A stretch of 64,000 nucleotides of DNA from the NCBI RefSeq assembly GCF_900110675.1, contig NZ_FOEN01000004.1:105537-169536 (forward strand). Reading direction: 5' to 3'. Position 1 is the first letter of the stretch. Each line of letters begins with the position of its first letter. This stretch comes from Ignavigranum ruoffiae (lineage in GTDB: Bacteria > Bacillota > Bacilli > Lactobacillales > Aerococcaceae). Positions 1-7,915 of this stretch are shown here, one piece after another. Made by a program: the position numbers and the translations under genes. The notes under the pieces are model-generated. The model ran no database searches. It was not told where the DNA came from and worked only from the letters and a program-made list of their open reading frames with translations.

Positions 1-2
1 GC

Positions 3-314
3 GATTTTGAAGAAATCCTGGCGCTGATCAAAGAAGACAGTCCGCAAACTAAATTAATTGTCATGGATTTAATTCCTTTAAGTCAGTCATATGCTAATAG
101 TGACAAGCTGAATCCGGTCATTGAACAATTCAATAAGCAATTAAGCGATCTGCAAAAAGAATATGCTTTTGAACTGGTAGCGATTGGAGCTGAGTTAACC
201 GATTCGGAAGGTTTCTTAGCTGAGGAATATTCAGCCGATGGTTGGCAGTTGAATGGTCAAGCCTATCAGAAAATTGTCCAAGCCTTGAAACCATTGCTTA
301 AGGGAGGAGAATAA
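3..314 (+). CDS. SGNH/GDSL-hydrolase-like protein, C-terminal part (5' end outside window)
   Basis: The reading frame is open from the left edge, so the gene starts upstream. The visible 103 residues are the C-terminal part of an SGNH-hydrolase-like fold. The end carries the block V pattern of the family (ADG-x-x-LN-x-x-AY), but the residue where the catalytic His of DGxH normally sits is Gln (DGWQ). The protein may therefore be catalytically impaired or use another residue. The stop codon lies 2 bases before the next gene, which is an intact SGNH hydrolase, so the two are cotranscribed. Paired SGNH proteins in one operon are common in polysaccharide O-acylation loci of Gram-positives; that role is inference here. 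Confidence 0.7.
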   Translation, partial: DFEEILALIKEDSPQTKLIVMDLIPLSQSYANSDKLNPVIEQFNKQLSDLQKEYAFELVAIGAELTDSEGFLAEEYSADGWQLNGQAYQKIVQALKPLLKGGE

Positions 315-316
315 GG

Positions 317-1051
317 ATGAAACAACATCATCTCATTAAATGGATTCTATTTCCGCTGATAAGTTTTGTTATCGCATTTGGATTAATCTACTTTGTCAAA
401 GGGCAAGGATTATTCAATCAATCGGTAGCTTCAACCGATCAAGCTGAGGAATTAGTCAGTGAATTTCAAGCCCGTGAGAATTATCTCAATCGGGAAAGCT
501 CCTTTGTTTATGATTCGATTAGCCAAGATAATATTATCTTTATTGGCGATAGTTTGATTCAACGTAGCGAATGGGCCGAATTATTAAGCAATCCTAAGAT
601 TATGAACTTTGGTATCAATGGCGATACTATCGCAGGAGTTTATCGGCGGATGAACGAGATTCTTGAAAGACACCCCCAAGCGATCTTTATGCTAGTGGGG
701 GTTAATGATCTCTATCTCAATCAATTCTCCGAAAGTGAACTGGTTAATCAATATCGGCAGACTGTCCAACGAATCCGCCAGCAATCCCCTGATAGTCAAT
801 TCTATGCCCTAAGTCTGCTACCAGTCAATCAAAGTAAATTTGCTCATCCGGTAGATAACCAAAAAGTTGTGAGTTTCAATGGAGAGATTCAGCCCATTGT
901 TGAATCATTGGGAGGTACATTTATTAATGTCCATCCTAAACTCTTGAATCAAGCGGGCGAATTGGATGAGAAATATACCTATGATGGGATTCACTTAAAT
1001 GCTGATGGCTATACCATCTTAGCCCAAACAATACTCGATCAGATCCAGTAA
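317..1051 (+). CDS. Membrane-anchored SGNH/GDSL-family hydrolase
   Basis: A 244-residue protein with an N-terminal hydrophobic segment (about residues 9-28) preceded by Lys/His, so probably a single membrane anchor with the enzyme outside the cell. The SGNH blocks are present in order: FIGDSLI (nucleophile Ser), the block II Gly-rich GINGDT segment, VGVND (block III Asn) and DGIHLNADGY with the catalytic Asp-x-x-His. The family hydrolyses or transfers acyl esters, often O-acetyl groups on sugars. It starts 2 bases after the preceding SGNH-like gene, with AGGGAGG as ribosome site, and the next downstream element is a terminator. A role in cell-surface polysaccharide acylation is inferred. Confidence 0.8.
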   Translation: MKQHHLIKWILFPLISFVIAFGLIYFVKGQGLFNQSVASTDQAEELVSEFQARENYLNRESSFVYDSISQDNIIFIGDSLIQRSEWAELLSNPKIMNFGINGDTIAGVYRRMNEILERHPQAIFMLVGVNDLYLNQFSESELVNQYRQTVQRIRQQSPDSQFYALSLLPVNQSKFAHPVDNQKVVSFNGEIQPIVESLGGTFINVHPKLLNQAGELDEKYTYDGIHLNADGYTILAQTILDQIQ

Positions 1052-1120
1052 GATGATTTGAAGTTAAACAAACGAGTGAATGCGATCGAATTATCAAGCC
1101 CTACTACTAAATTTAGCTGA

Positions 1121-1168
1121 AAAAGGACCTGCCATATTTCCCCAAAGGGTAATCTAGCAGGTCCTTTT
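1121..1168. terminator. Bidirectional intrinsic terminator
   Basis: Inverted repeat with arms 1121-1132 (AAAAGGACCTGC) and 1157-1168 (GCAGGTCCTTTT), A-rich on the left and T-rich on the right. It lies between two convergent genes and can end transcripts from both sides. Confidence 0.85.
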
Positions 1169-1184
1169 GTGATGTCTTTTTATC

Positions 1185-2507
1185 TTACAAACGCCAGAAA
1201 TTATAACCAGCTTGGACAAATTTTTCTTTATCAAGCACACTTTTAACATCAATAATGATGCGTTCTTTTGGTTCTAATTCTGGATTAAACAAAGAGGTAA
1301 TTTGTTCGAAATCTAGCTCAGTAAATTCTTTGTGGCCAACAGTAAAGACAAGAGCATCGGCATCTTTAATGGCTTCAAGGGGACTCAGTTGTAAGTGATA
1401 CTCTCTTTGAGTTTCTTCTGGATTAGCCCAAGGATCGACGACGACAGGTTGAATATGGAATTCTTCGAGACGATGGATAATATCAATCACTTTAGAATTT
1501 CGGGTATCAGGGGTATGTTCTTTAAAGGTCATGCCTAAGATGACTACTTTAGCTTCTAAAGGTTTTTTACCTGATTGAATTAACTTCTCGACGATTTTAT
1601 TGGCAATAAATTCGCCCATACTGTCATTTATTTGCCGACCATTCGCAATAATCTGACTGTGATAGCCTAGATTTTCAGCTTCATAAACAAAGTAATAAGG
1701 GTCAACACCGATACAGTGTCCACCGACTAGACCGGGTGTAAAGCCCAAGGCATTCCATTTGGTATTCATCGCTTCAAGGACATCTTTTGAATCGATGCCC
1801 ATTTTATCAAAAGCTAAGGCTAATTCATTCATAAAGGCGATATTGATATCGCGTTGGGAATTCTCAACCACTTTGGCGGCTTCGGCCACCTTGATTGAAG
1901 GCGCGCGGTGAACTCCAGCTTTAACAACAATTTCATAGACTTTGGCAATATCTTCTAGGTATTCAGGGAGAGAGGAGGAGACAATCTTAGTAATGGTTTC
2001 CAAGGTATGAACCTTATCCCCTGGATTAATCCGTTCTGGCGAATAACCTACCACAAAGTCAACGCCATGTTTTAAACCAGAACATTCCTCTAAGAGGGGG
2101 ATACAAATATCTTCAGTAACGCCGGGGTAGACGGTTGATTCGTAGACGACAATCGATCCTTTACTTAAGTTCTCTCCTAAAGTTCGGGTAGCCCCGGTGA
2201 TTGGAGTTAAATCCGGCGTTTTGTCTTGGTTAATCGGGGTAGGCACTGCGACAATATGGAAGCTGGCTTCTTTAAGGCGGCTAGGATCCGCGGTAAACAT
2301 TAAGGAACTGTTTTGGATGGCTTGGTCGCCCACTTCTTGGGTAGGGTCAATTCCTTGTTGGTAAAGTTGAATCTTATGTTCATTATTATCGAAGCCAATG
2401 GTGGGAACGTGTTTGGCGAAAGCCACTGCAATTGGCATACCCACATAGCCAAGTCCAATGACCGCTAATTTGGCCTGACCTTGGGTTAATTGTTCATATA
2501 TATTCAT
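1185..2507 (-). CDS. Nucleotide-sugar (UDP-N-acetylhexosamine) 6-dehydrogenase
   Basis: A 440-residue member of the UDP-glucose/GDP-mannose dehydrogenase family. It would oxidise the C6 hydroxyl of a UDP-sugar twice with NAD+, giving a uronic acid for capsule or cell-wall polysaccharide. The N-terminal Rossmann motif GLGYVGMP is at 18-25, the catalytic Cys265 sits in GGHCIGVDPYY, and the C-terminal domain carries the MTFKEHTPDTRNS signature. The segment PERINPGDKVHTLETITKIV resembles the WbpA/TviB subgroup that acts on UDP-GlcNAc or UDP-GalNAc rather than UDP-glucose. The start at 2507 is chosen because GCGAGG lies 7 bases upstream; an ATG directly before it and one 18 bases upstream are alternatives. 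It appears monocistronic. Confidence 0.85.
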   Translation of the reverse strand: MNIYEQLTQGQAKLAVIGLGYVGMPIAVAFAKHVPTIGFDNNEHKIQLYQQGIDPTQEVGDQAIQNSSLMFTADPSRLKEASFHIVAVPTPINQDKTPDLTPITGATRTLGENLSKGSIVVYESTVYPGVTEDICIPLLEECSGLKHGVDFVVGYSPERINPGDKVHTLETITKIVSSSLPEYLEDIAKVYEIVVKAGVHRAPSIKVAEAAKVVENSQRDINIAFMNELALAFDKMGIDSKDVLEAMNTKWNALGFTPGLVGGHCIGVDPYYFVYEAENLGYHSQIIANGRQINDSMGEFIANKIVEKLIQSGKKPLEAKVVILGMTFKEHTPDTRNSKVIDIIHRLEEFHIQPVVVDPWANPEETQREYHLQLSPLEAIKDADALVFTVGHKEFTELDFEQITSLFNPELEPKERIIIDVKSVLDKEKFVQAGYNFWRL

Positions 2508-2720
2508 CATAATTCCTCGCTTCATTTATAGATTTATCTGAAGTGAGCCCATTATAGCACAGATCTAGCTTTAATGACTCAATAATGTCAATCTCAGTTA
2601 ATTCTTCATAAATAAGTCTAATATCTACACAAATTCTGTCCTTGGATTATAATAGGATGAGAAGGGGGTCAAGGGAAAGAGAATTTATCAAAGTTTTAGA
2701 GGATAGAAAGGAAGAGATGG

Positions 2721-3326
2721 ATGAAACTATTAGCAATTGTGGGTAATAACGCCGATGTTTCGACGAATCGGACCTTATTACAATATATGGCCCAGCATTT
2801 CGCCGAGCAAGCAGAAATCAATTTGGCCGAGATCAAAGACATTCCAGCCTTTAATGAGCCAGCAGACCGTCAAGCTCCCCCAGAAATTATAGAATTATCT
2901 CAAAAAATTCAGGAAGCAGACGGTGTGATTATTTCTACTCCAGAATATGACCATTCCATACCCGCTGCCTTAAAATCAGTGATTGAGTGGCTCTCTTATA
3001 CTACCCGCTCCTTAATCGATAAACCGGTGATGATTACCGGCGCTTCATTAGGTGCCTTGGGATCGTCACGGGCACAAGCTCATTTACGTCAAATATTAGA
3101 TGCTCCGGAAGTCAAGGCCAGGATTATGCCCAGTGCCGAATTCTTATTAGGACATTCAAAACAAGCTTTCGATGAGCAAGGGCAGTTGATTGATCAAGAA
3201 AAACGGCAAGAATTGGAGGATAATTTCAATGAATTTCTCTTATTCGTGCGTCTAACCAATCAATTACTCAGTCAGATTCGATCTAAGCATTCAGTGGATA
3301 CTGAATTCCCCTATGAGTTGGACTAA
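2721..3326 (+). CDS. NAD(P)H-dependent FMN reductase family protein
   Basis: A 201-residue flavodoxin-like protein of the FMN_red family. The N-terminal strand [11 protein letters not shown], the [14 protein letters not shown] loop and the [13 protein letters not shown] segment are typical FMN phosphate- and isoalloxazine-binding elements. Such proteins pass electrons from NAD(P)H to flavin. It is closely similar throughout to the first 180 residues of the next gene, which starts 11 bases downstream behind an AAGGAGG site, so one arose by duplication of the other and they are cotranscribed. It may supply reduced flavin, or electrons, to the larger reductase; that is inference. A TATAAT element at 2648-2653 is the likely promoter. 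Confidence 0.8.
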   Translation: MKLLAIVGNNADVSTNRTLLQYMAQHFAEQAEINLAEIKDIPAFNEPADRQAPPEIIELSQKIQEADGVIISTPEYDHSIPAALKSVIEWLSYTTRSLIDKPVMITGASLGALGSSRAQAHLRQILDAPEVKARIMPSAEFLLGHSKQAFDEQGQLIDQEKRQELEDNFNEFLLFVRLTNQLLSQIRSKHSVDTEFPYELD

Positions 3327-3337
3327 GGAGGATTAGC

Positions 3338-5773
3338 ATGAAATTATTAGCCATCGTAGGCACCAATGCCGAACATTCTTATAACCGGAAATTATTAAAA
3401 TTTATGCAAGGGCATTTCGAAGAAGAAGCTGACATTGACATTCTTGAAATTAAAGATGTCCCTTTGTTTAATGCCAGTCAAGACCAAACCGATTCCCCTA
3501 TCATCCAATCCATTCAAGCTAATATTAATCAAGCGGATGGTGTCATTATTGCCACGCCTGAACATAACCATTCGATTCCGTCGGCCTTAAAGAGTTTAAT
3601 TGAATGGTTGTCCTATCAAATTCATCCCTTAGATGGTAAACCTGTTATGATTGTGGGCGCTTCTTATGATGTTCAAGGATCTTCCAGAGCCCAATTACAC
3701 TTACGGCAAATTTTGGATGCACCTGGGGTTAATGCCAGTGTGATGCCGGGCAATGAATTCTTATTAGGTCGGGCCCATCAAGCCTTTACCGATCAAGGTC
3801 AATTGGCTGATGCCGGCACGATTAAGTTCTTGGAAACCTGCTTTAAGAAATTCTTGCGTTTTGTCGAAGTGGCCAATTTATTGGCCCTACCTGAGGAGAT
3901 TAGTTTCGAGCCGGGCAATTATCAAGTGACCGCTGTCGGACATAATGGGGACTTGCCAATGACTGTCAGTCTATCTGCAGATCGTATCGAGAAAATTGAT
4001 ATTGATACCCAAGGCGAATCAGAAGGTATCGCTGATGTGGCCTTTAGCCGAATTCCGCAAGCGATCATTGAAGGACAAACCTTAAATGTTGACGTGGTTT
4101 CAGGGGCAACGGTTACCAGTCAAGGTGTAGTTGACGGGGTGGCCAAGGCCATCGAGTTAGCCGGGGCCGATCCTGAGATAATGCGTAAAAGACCAAAATC
4201 TTATCGCAAAGCTAGCAATCCGCCACAAGAAATGGAGACCGACGTGGTTGTTATTGGTGCTGGTGGCGCCGGACTCAGTGCAGCTGCTAGTGTCTTACAA
4301 GCTGGTAAACAAGTCATTGTTGTCGAGAAATTCCCCGCTGTTGGCGGCAACACCATTCGTACCGGAGGTCCGATGAATGCGGCCGATCCAGAGTGGCAGA
4401 AGAATTTTGCTGATTTACCAGGAGAGGCCCACCGTCTAGCTGAAGTATTAGAGATAGATCTCAATGAGATTGATAAAGAATATCAAGCGGACTTTACAGC
4501 TTTAAAAGAAGAAATTCAAACCTATTTAGCGCATAAAAAAGCTGGCCAAGACTATTTATTCGACTCCGCCTTATGGCACCGAATTCAAACCTACCTGGGT
4601 GGTAAGCGTCAAGATTTGCAAGGGAATCGAATCTATGGCAATTATGATTTGGTGAAAGTCTTGACTGATCGAGCGCTTGACTCGGTCAAGTGGTTGAGTG
4701 AGATTGGCGTAGAGTTCGATATGGAACATGTAGAAATGCCAGTGGGGGCGCTCTGGCGTCGAGGCCACAAACCGCTGAAGAATCAGGGCTATGCATTTGT
4801 AGCAGCCTTGAAAGACTTTGTTCAAAGTCATGGTGGCAAGATTATCACGGATACTGCTGTCCAAGAATTATTAGTAGAAAACAATCAAGTCATCGGCGTC
4901 AAGGCAACTGCTACTGATCAAAGTCAGTTAATCATTCGAGCAAAAGCAGTTATTATTGCTTCGGGTGGTTTTGGAGCCAATACGAAGATGCTGAAAGAAT
5001 ATAATACATATTGGCCTGAAATTGATGATGATATAAAGACATCCAATTCACCAGCGATTACCGGTGACGGCATTCGTCTAGGGCAAAGTGTGGGAGCAGA
5101 TTTAGTCGGAATGGGCTTTTCTCAAATGATGCCCGTCTCCGATCCTAATGATGGTAGTCTCTTCTCTGGCTTACAAGTTCCACCAGCCAATTTCCTAATG
5201 GTCAATCAATCTGGACGTCGTTTTGTGAATGAATATGCGGGTCGGGATACTCTCACCCTAGCCGCTATGGAAAACGGAGGCCTATTCTATCTGATTGGTG
5301 ACCAAGAGATTGCCAAAACAGCTTACAATACGAATCAAGAGAAATTAGACCGGCAAGTTGAAGAGGGGACTTTATATCGTGCCGATAGTCTGGAAGAATT
5401 AGCTCAACAAATTGGTATGGATCCTCAAGTCTTGACACAGACGGTTAAGACCTATAATTCTTATGTCGATGCAGGATCTGACCCCGATTTCGGCAAGGAT
5501 GTCTTTGATTTGAAAGTCGAGCACGCTCCATATTATGCCACGCCAAGAAAACCTGCTGTCCATCACACCATGGGAGGCTTACGCATTGATCCACAAACCC
5601 ATGTTTTGCAAGCAGATGGTCAAGTCATTCCAGGCTTGTATGCTGCCGGTGAGGTTGCTGGTGGGATTCATGCAGGAAATCGTTTAGGCGGAAATTCCTT
5701 AACCGATATCTTTACCTTTGGTCGCATCGCTGGCCAAATGGCGGTGGAAGAACATGTCTCTAATGATAAATAA
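3338..5773 (+). CDS. Three-domain flavoprotein reductase (FMN_red + FMN_bind + FAD_binding_2), fumarate/acrylate reductase-like
   Basis: An 811-residue cytoplasmic protein with three modules. Residues 1-180 are an NAD(P)H:FMN reductase domain. Residues about 195-275 are an FMN_bind domain with D252-V-V-SGAT258, the motif in which ApbE flavin transferase attaches FMN to the last Thr. Residues about 300-805 are a FAD_binding_2 domain with GAGGAG at 307-312, [15 protein letters not shown] and [10 protein letters not shown], the active-site region of soluble fumarate reductases. Related multidomain NADH-dependent reductases reduce fumarate, acrylate, urocanate or similar 2-enoates with no membrane chain. 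The substrate cannot be read from the sequence. An apbE gene is present at 45672-46610. A terminator follows the stop. Confidence 0.85.
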   Translation: MKLLAIVGTNAEHSYNRKLLKFMQGHFEEEADIDILEIKDVPLFNASQDQTDSPIIQSIQANINQADGVIIATPEHNHSIPSALKSLIEWLSYQIHPLDGKPVMIVGASYDVQGSSRAQLHLRQILDAPGVNASVMPGNEFLLGRAHQAFTDQGQLADAGTIKFLETCFKKFLRFVEVANLLALPEEISFEPGNYQVTAVGHNGDLPMTVSLSADRIEKIDIDTQGESEGIADVAFSRIPQAIIEGQTLNVDVVSGATVTSQGVVDGVAKAIELAGADPEIMRKRPKSYRKASNPPQEMETDVVVIGAGGAGLSAAASVLQAGKQVIVVEKFPAVGGNTIRTGGPMNAADPEWQKNFADLPGEAHRLAEVLEIDLNEIDKEYQADFTALKEEIQTYLAHKKAGQDYLFDSALWHRIQTYLGGKRQDLQGNRIYGNYDLVKVLTDRALDSVKWLSEIGVEFDMEHVEMPVGALWRRGHKPLKNQGYAFVAALKDFVQSHGGKIITDTAVQELLVENNQVIGVKATATDQSQLIIRAKAVIIASGGFGANTKMLKEYNTYWPEIDDDIKTSNSPAITGDGIRLGQSVGADLVGMGFSQMMPVSDPNDGSLFSGLQVPPANFLMVNQSGRRFVNEYAGRDTLTLAAMENGGLFYLIGDQEIAKTAYNTNQEKLDRQVEEGTLYRADSLEELAQQIGMDPQVLTQTVKTYNSYVDAGSDPDFGKDVFDLKVEHAPYYATPRKPAVHHTMGGLRIDPQTHVLQADGQVIPGLYAAGEVAGGIHAGNRLGGNSLTDIFTFGRIAGQMAVEEHVSNDK

Positions 5774-5805
5774 TTATAAATAGATTTAATGAGTGTTCAA
5801 TAAAT

Positions 5806-5851
5806 AATCCACCCAGTCAGACTAGAAACTTAGGCGACGGGGTGGATTTTT
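5806..5851. terminator. Intrinsic terminator
   Basis: Arms 5806-5814 (AATCCACCC) and 5840-5848 (GGGTGGATT) followed by a T run. It lies between convergent genes, and its left flank is A-rich, so it may act in both directions. Confidence 0.85.
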
Positions 5852-5885
5852 ATCTTTATGATTATTTTTGCAACTAGCGGAGCTT

Positions 5886-6704
5886 TTAAGCGACTTTTTC
5901 GATAAAGCTTTGAATCTCGTGATTAACGGCCCAAGGGTTGTCATTATTGGCAATGTGGCCCGCAAAAGGAATGATACGGAGTGGAATATGTTCCAAAACA
6001 TTCCAAATTAGCGAATAGTACATCATAATTCCGAAGCAGTCAAATTGACCTAATAGTAGCAGTGTCGGATGTTGGCGTTTAATATCCCGATTTTCATTGA
6101 TAATCGCTTGATAGGCTGCTAGACAGATCCGACGTAAATCGGCTGCAGAATAGGGTTGCAACCATTTCATCATGCGCTGATAAGTCATCGGAGTGAAGGC
6201 AGCAAATAAGCCGGTAAAGGCGGTGTACCAGGTTTCGGGAATTTGCCAAGGGTTGGTCAGACTGGTCAGACTTGACATGCTGGGTTCAAAGAACTGCATC
6301 AGACGCTTATCCGGATAATAACGCCTTCCGTAAGGCGCTGTATCAATGCCGATAAAGGCTTTGACCCGGTCTGGATAGCGGTCAGCAAATTCTTGAGAGA
6401 AGAAGCCCCCCAGAGATTGTCCTACTAATATCACTTGATCAATGCCTTCTTTATCAAGAATGCCCTGCATAATCTCAGCGCTAGCTCTTAAGGTAAAGCC
6501 CGTACATTCTTTAGAAAGTCCATGGAGGGGTAAATCCCAGGTAATAATATTATAGTCCTTGGCAAAATATTTAATTTGTGGGTCAAAAGTTTCATGATTA
6601 ATTAAGACCCCATGGGTAAAAACTAGAGTGGGACGATTGGCATCGATTTTACTCAGCCAATAATGGATATCGCCTAAATCTGAGTGAAAAATAAGGTGTT
6701 CCAT
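5886..6704 (-). CDS. Alpha/beta-fold hydrolase
   Basis: A 272-residue alpha/beta hydrolase. The oxyanion segment FTHGVLINHE is at 29-38, the nucleophile elbow GQSLGG has Ser97, LLLGQFD carries the likely acid and FAGH the catalytic His. No signal peptide is visible, so it is probably cytoplasmic. The substrate is unknown; esterase, lipase-like or C-C hydrolase activity are all possible. A clear paralogue lies at 14013-14813, with the same WDLPLHG segment and overall layout. The start is supported by AAAGGAG 7 bases upstream. Single gene, flanked by a terminator on its 3' side. Confidence 0.8.
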   Translation of the reverse strand: MEHLIFHSDLGDIHYWLSKIDANRPTLVFTHGVLINHETFDPQIKYFAKDYNIITWDLPLHGLSKECTGFTLRASAEIMQGILDKEGIDQVILVGQSLGGFFSQEFADRYPDRVKAFIGIDTAPYGRRYYPDKRLMQFFEPSMSSLTSLTNPWQIPETWYTAFTGLFAAFTPMTYQRMMKWLQPYSAADLRRICLAAYQAIINENRDIKRQHPTLLLLGQFDCFGIMMYYSLIWNVLEHIPLRIIPFAGHIANNDNPWAVNHEIQSFIEKVA

Positions 6705-6889
6705 GAGACACTCCTTTTCTATCTAATCGCAATTTGTTTTCATCTTAATTCAATAATTATAGCATATTAAGATTAAATAATGATGAGAATCTCTTAAAGT
6801 CTTAATGAAAGCCCTTTCTATGATTTTGGTGGCTAATTAGCTAGTTCGACTGCTATAATAAATATATTGAAGATAGAAAGGGAGATGAC

Positions 6890-7423
6890 ATGGCATTCGA
6901 ACCTGTCGCAAAATATTTTAGCCAAGTTAATTTAGATAATCGAATCCAGCGTTTCGCTCGAAATACTGAATCTGTCGAAGAAGCTGCAGAATGGGTTGGA
7001 ACAGATCTGGGCAGTATTGCTAAGTCCATAATCTTTTATCATGGCGATCGCTTAGTTATGGTAGTTTGTTCCAGTGATGATAAGATTGACTCGGACAAAT
7101 TCCAACTTCATTTCGGTATACCGGCTGAGATGTTAGAAGATGAGAAAGTTTTCGATCGAGTGGGACACGTTGTCGGCGGAGTCTGCCCATTTAATTTGCC
7201 TGATGACGTCGATGTATATCTAGATATGAGTTTACGACGCTATCCTTGGGTTTATCCGGCGGCGGGCAGCCGAGATACCGTTATTCGCTTGAGTCCTGAA
7301 GAATTATTTACCCATAGTGGCGCTAAATCCTGGAAATACCTAGCCGTCGGCAGTGATCACTATGGTCGGAACGATTTACATTTTAGTCAAATCAAGGACT
7401 ATGCCGATGATTTAATAGATTGA
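6890..7423 (+). CDS. YbaK/EbsC-type aminoacyl-tRNA deacylase
   Basis: A 177-residue single-domain protein of the YbaK/ProX editing family, which hydrolyses mischarged aminoacyl-tRNA such as Cys-tRNA(Pro) in trans. The family pattern is visible: EEAAEWVGTDLGSIAKSIIF with the conserved Lys, the central VGGVCPFNLP loop corresponding to the GGxSPxG region, and a late SGAKSWKYLAV strand. The GGVCPF loop, with Cys at the usual Ser/Ile position, suggests a subgroup whose substrate need not be Cys-tRNA(Pro). The start is supported by AAGGGAGATGAC. Monocistronic; a TATAAT lies at 6854-6859. Confidence 0.75.
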   Translation: MAFEPVAKYFSQVNLDNRIQRFARNTESVEEAAEWVGTDLGSIAKSIIFYHGDRLVMVVCSSDDKIDSDKFQLHFGIPAEMLEDEKVFDRVGHVVGGVCPFNLPDDVDVYLDMSLRRYPWVYPAAGSRDTVIRLSPEELFTHSGAKSWKYLAVGSDHYGRNDLHFSQIKDYADDLID

Positions 7424-7450
7424 TAGGCAGCCCAGTATTGATCAGCCCAA

Positions 7451-7706
7451 TTCAAGACCTAACAGAAAACCTTATTATAAATTGTTTTAAAAGTTTTTTC
7501 ACGTTATAGTGTCTTTAACAAAGAGTTAAAATTGGTGTTTAATGCAGGATAGCATAAAAGCAATATTTACTATTCCGCTTCAAGGCCTAACAAAAAATCT
7601 CATTAGATATTGTGTTAAAAGTTTTTGCCTTTCCTGTGTCTTGATCAAAGATTTAGATGATTGTTTAATAAAGGACAGCTTTCAACAAAATATAGTAGCC
7701 AAAAAC
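7451..7706 (+). repeat. Tandem direct duplication, two diverged copies with a 128-base period
   Basis: Copy 1 (7451-7578) and copy 2 (7579-7706) align along their length: TTCAAGACCTAACAGAAAA against TTCAAGGCCTAACAAAAAA, TTTTAAAAGTTTTTT against GTTAAAAGTTTTTGC, TGTCTTTAACAAAGA against TGTCTTGATCAAAGA and AGGATAGC against AGGACAGC. The second copy runs into the -10-like TATAGT and the 5' end of the structured RNA candidate, so the duplicated unit looks like the upstream/promoter region of that RNA. Confidence 0.65.
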
Positions 7707-7870
7707 AAAGATCGAATCCGCAGTACCCGCAAGAATGAAGAAGATCCACGTAGCTTATCAGCTCTTGCAATAAGTTGCTTAGAGCTGGTCTAGTGGATCT
7801 AGTCTGGAAAAGCGTGAGCTTTGAAGGACGGTCTCTTGCTAGTACACGGATTCGATTGTTTTGTTTTTGG
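7699..7870 (+). ncRNA. Large structured RNA candidate with a 6S RNA-like fold
   Basis: About 172 nt closed by a long stem between 7699-7720 and 7847-7870 (11 bp CCAAAAACAAA/TTTGTTTTTGG and 10 bp ATCGAATCCG/CGGATTCGAT, separated by a small asymmetric bulge). Inside, GTAC/GTAC and GCAAGA/TCTTGC pair. An apical arm is formed by GATCCAC (7743-7749) with GTGGATC (7793-7799), capped by CAGCTCT/AGAGCTG. A small hairpin AAAGC-GTGA-GCTTT lies on the 3' side. A closing stem joining both ends, an open centre, an apical hairpin and a small 3' hairpin is the layout of 6S RNA. TATAGT at 7691-7696 would start transcription near 7703. Strand and identity are inferred; the minus strand folds almost as well. 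Confidence 0.5.
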
Positions 7871-7915
7871 GATGTAAAATTTTAGTTACTGCAAAAGTTA
7901 AACTTAAATCACAAA

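Noticed and set aside
7542..7793. 83-codon open frame in the gap after the YbaK gene
   Set aside because: It runs through the tandem duplication and into the structured RNA, has no ribosome site and no protein-like composition.
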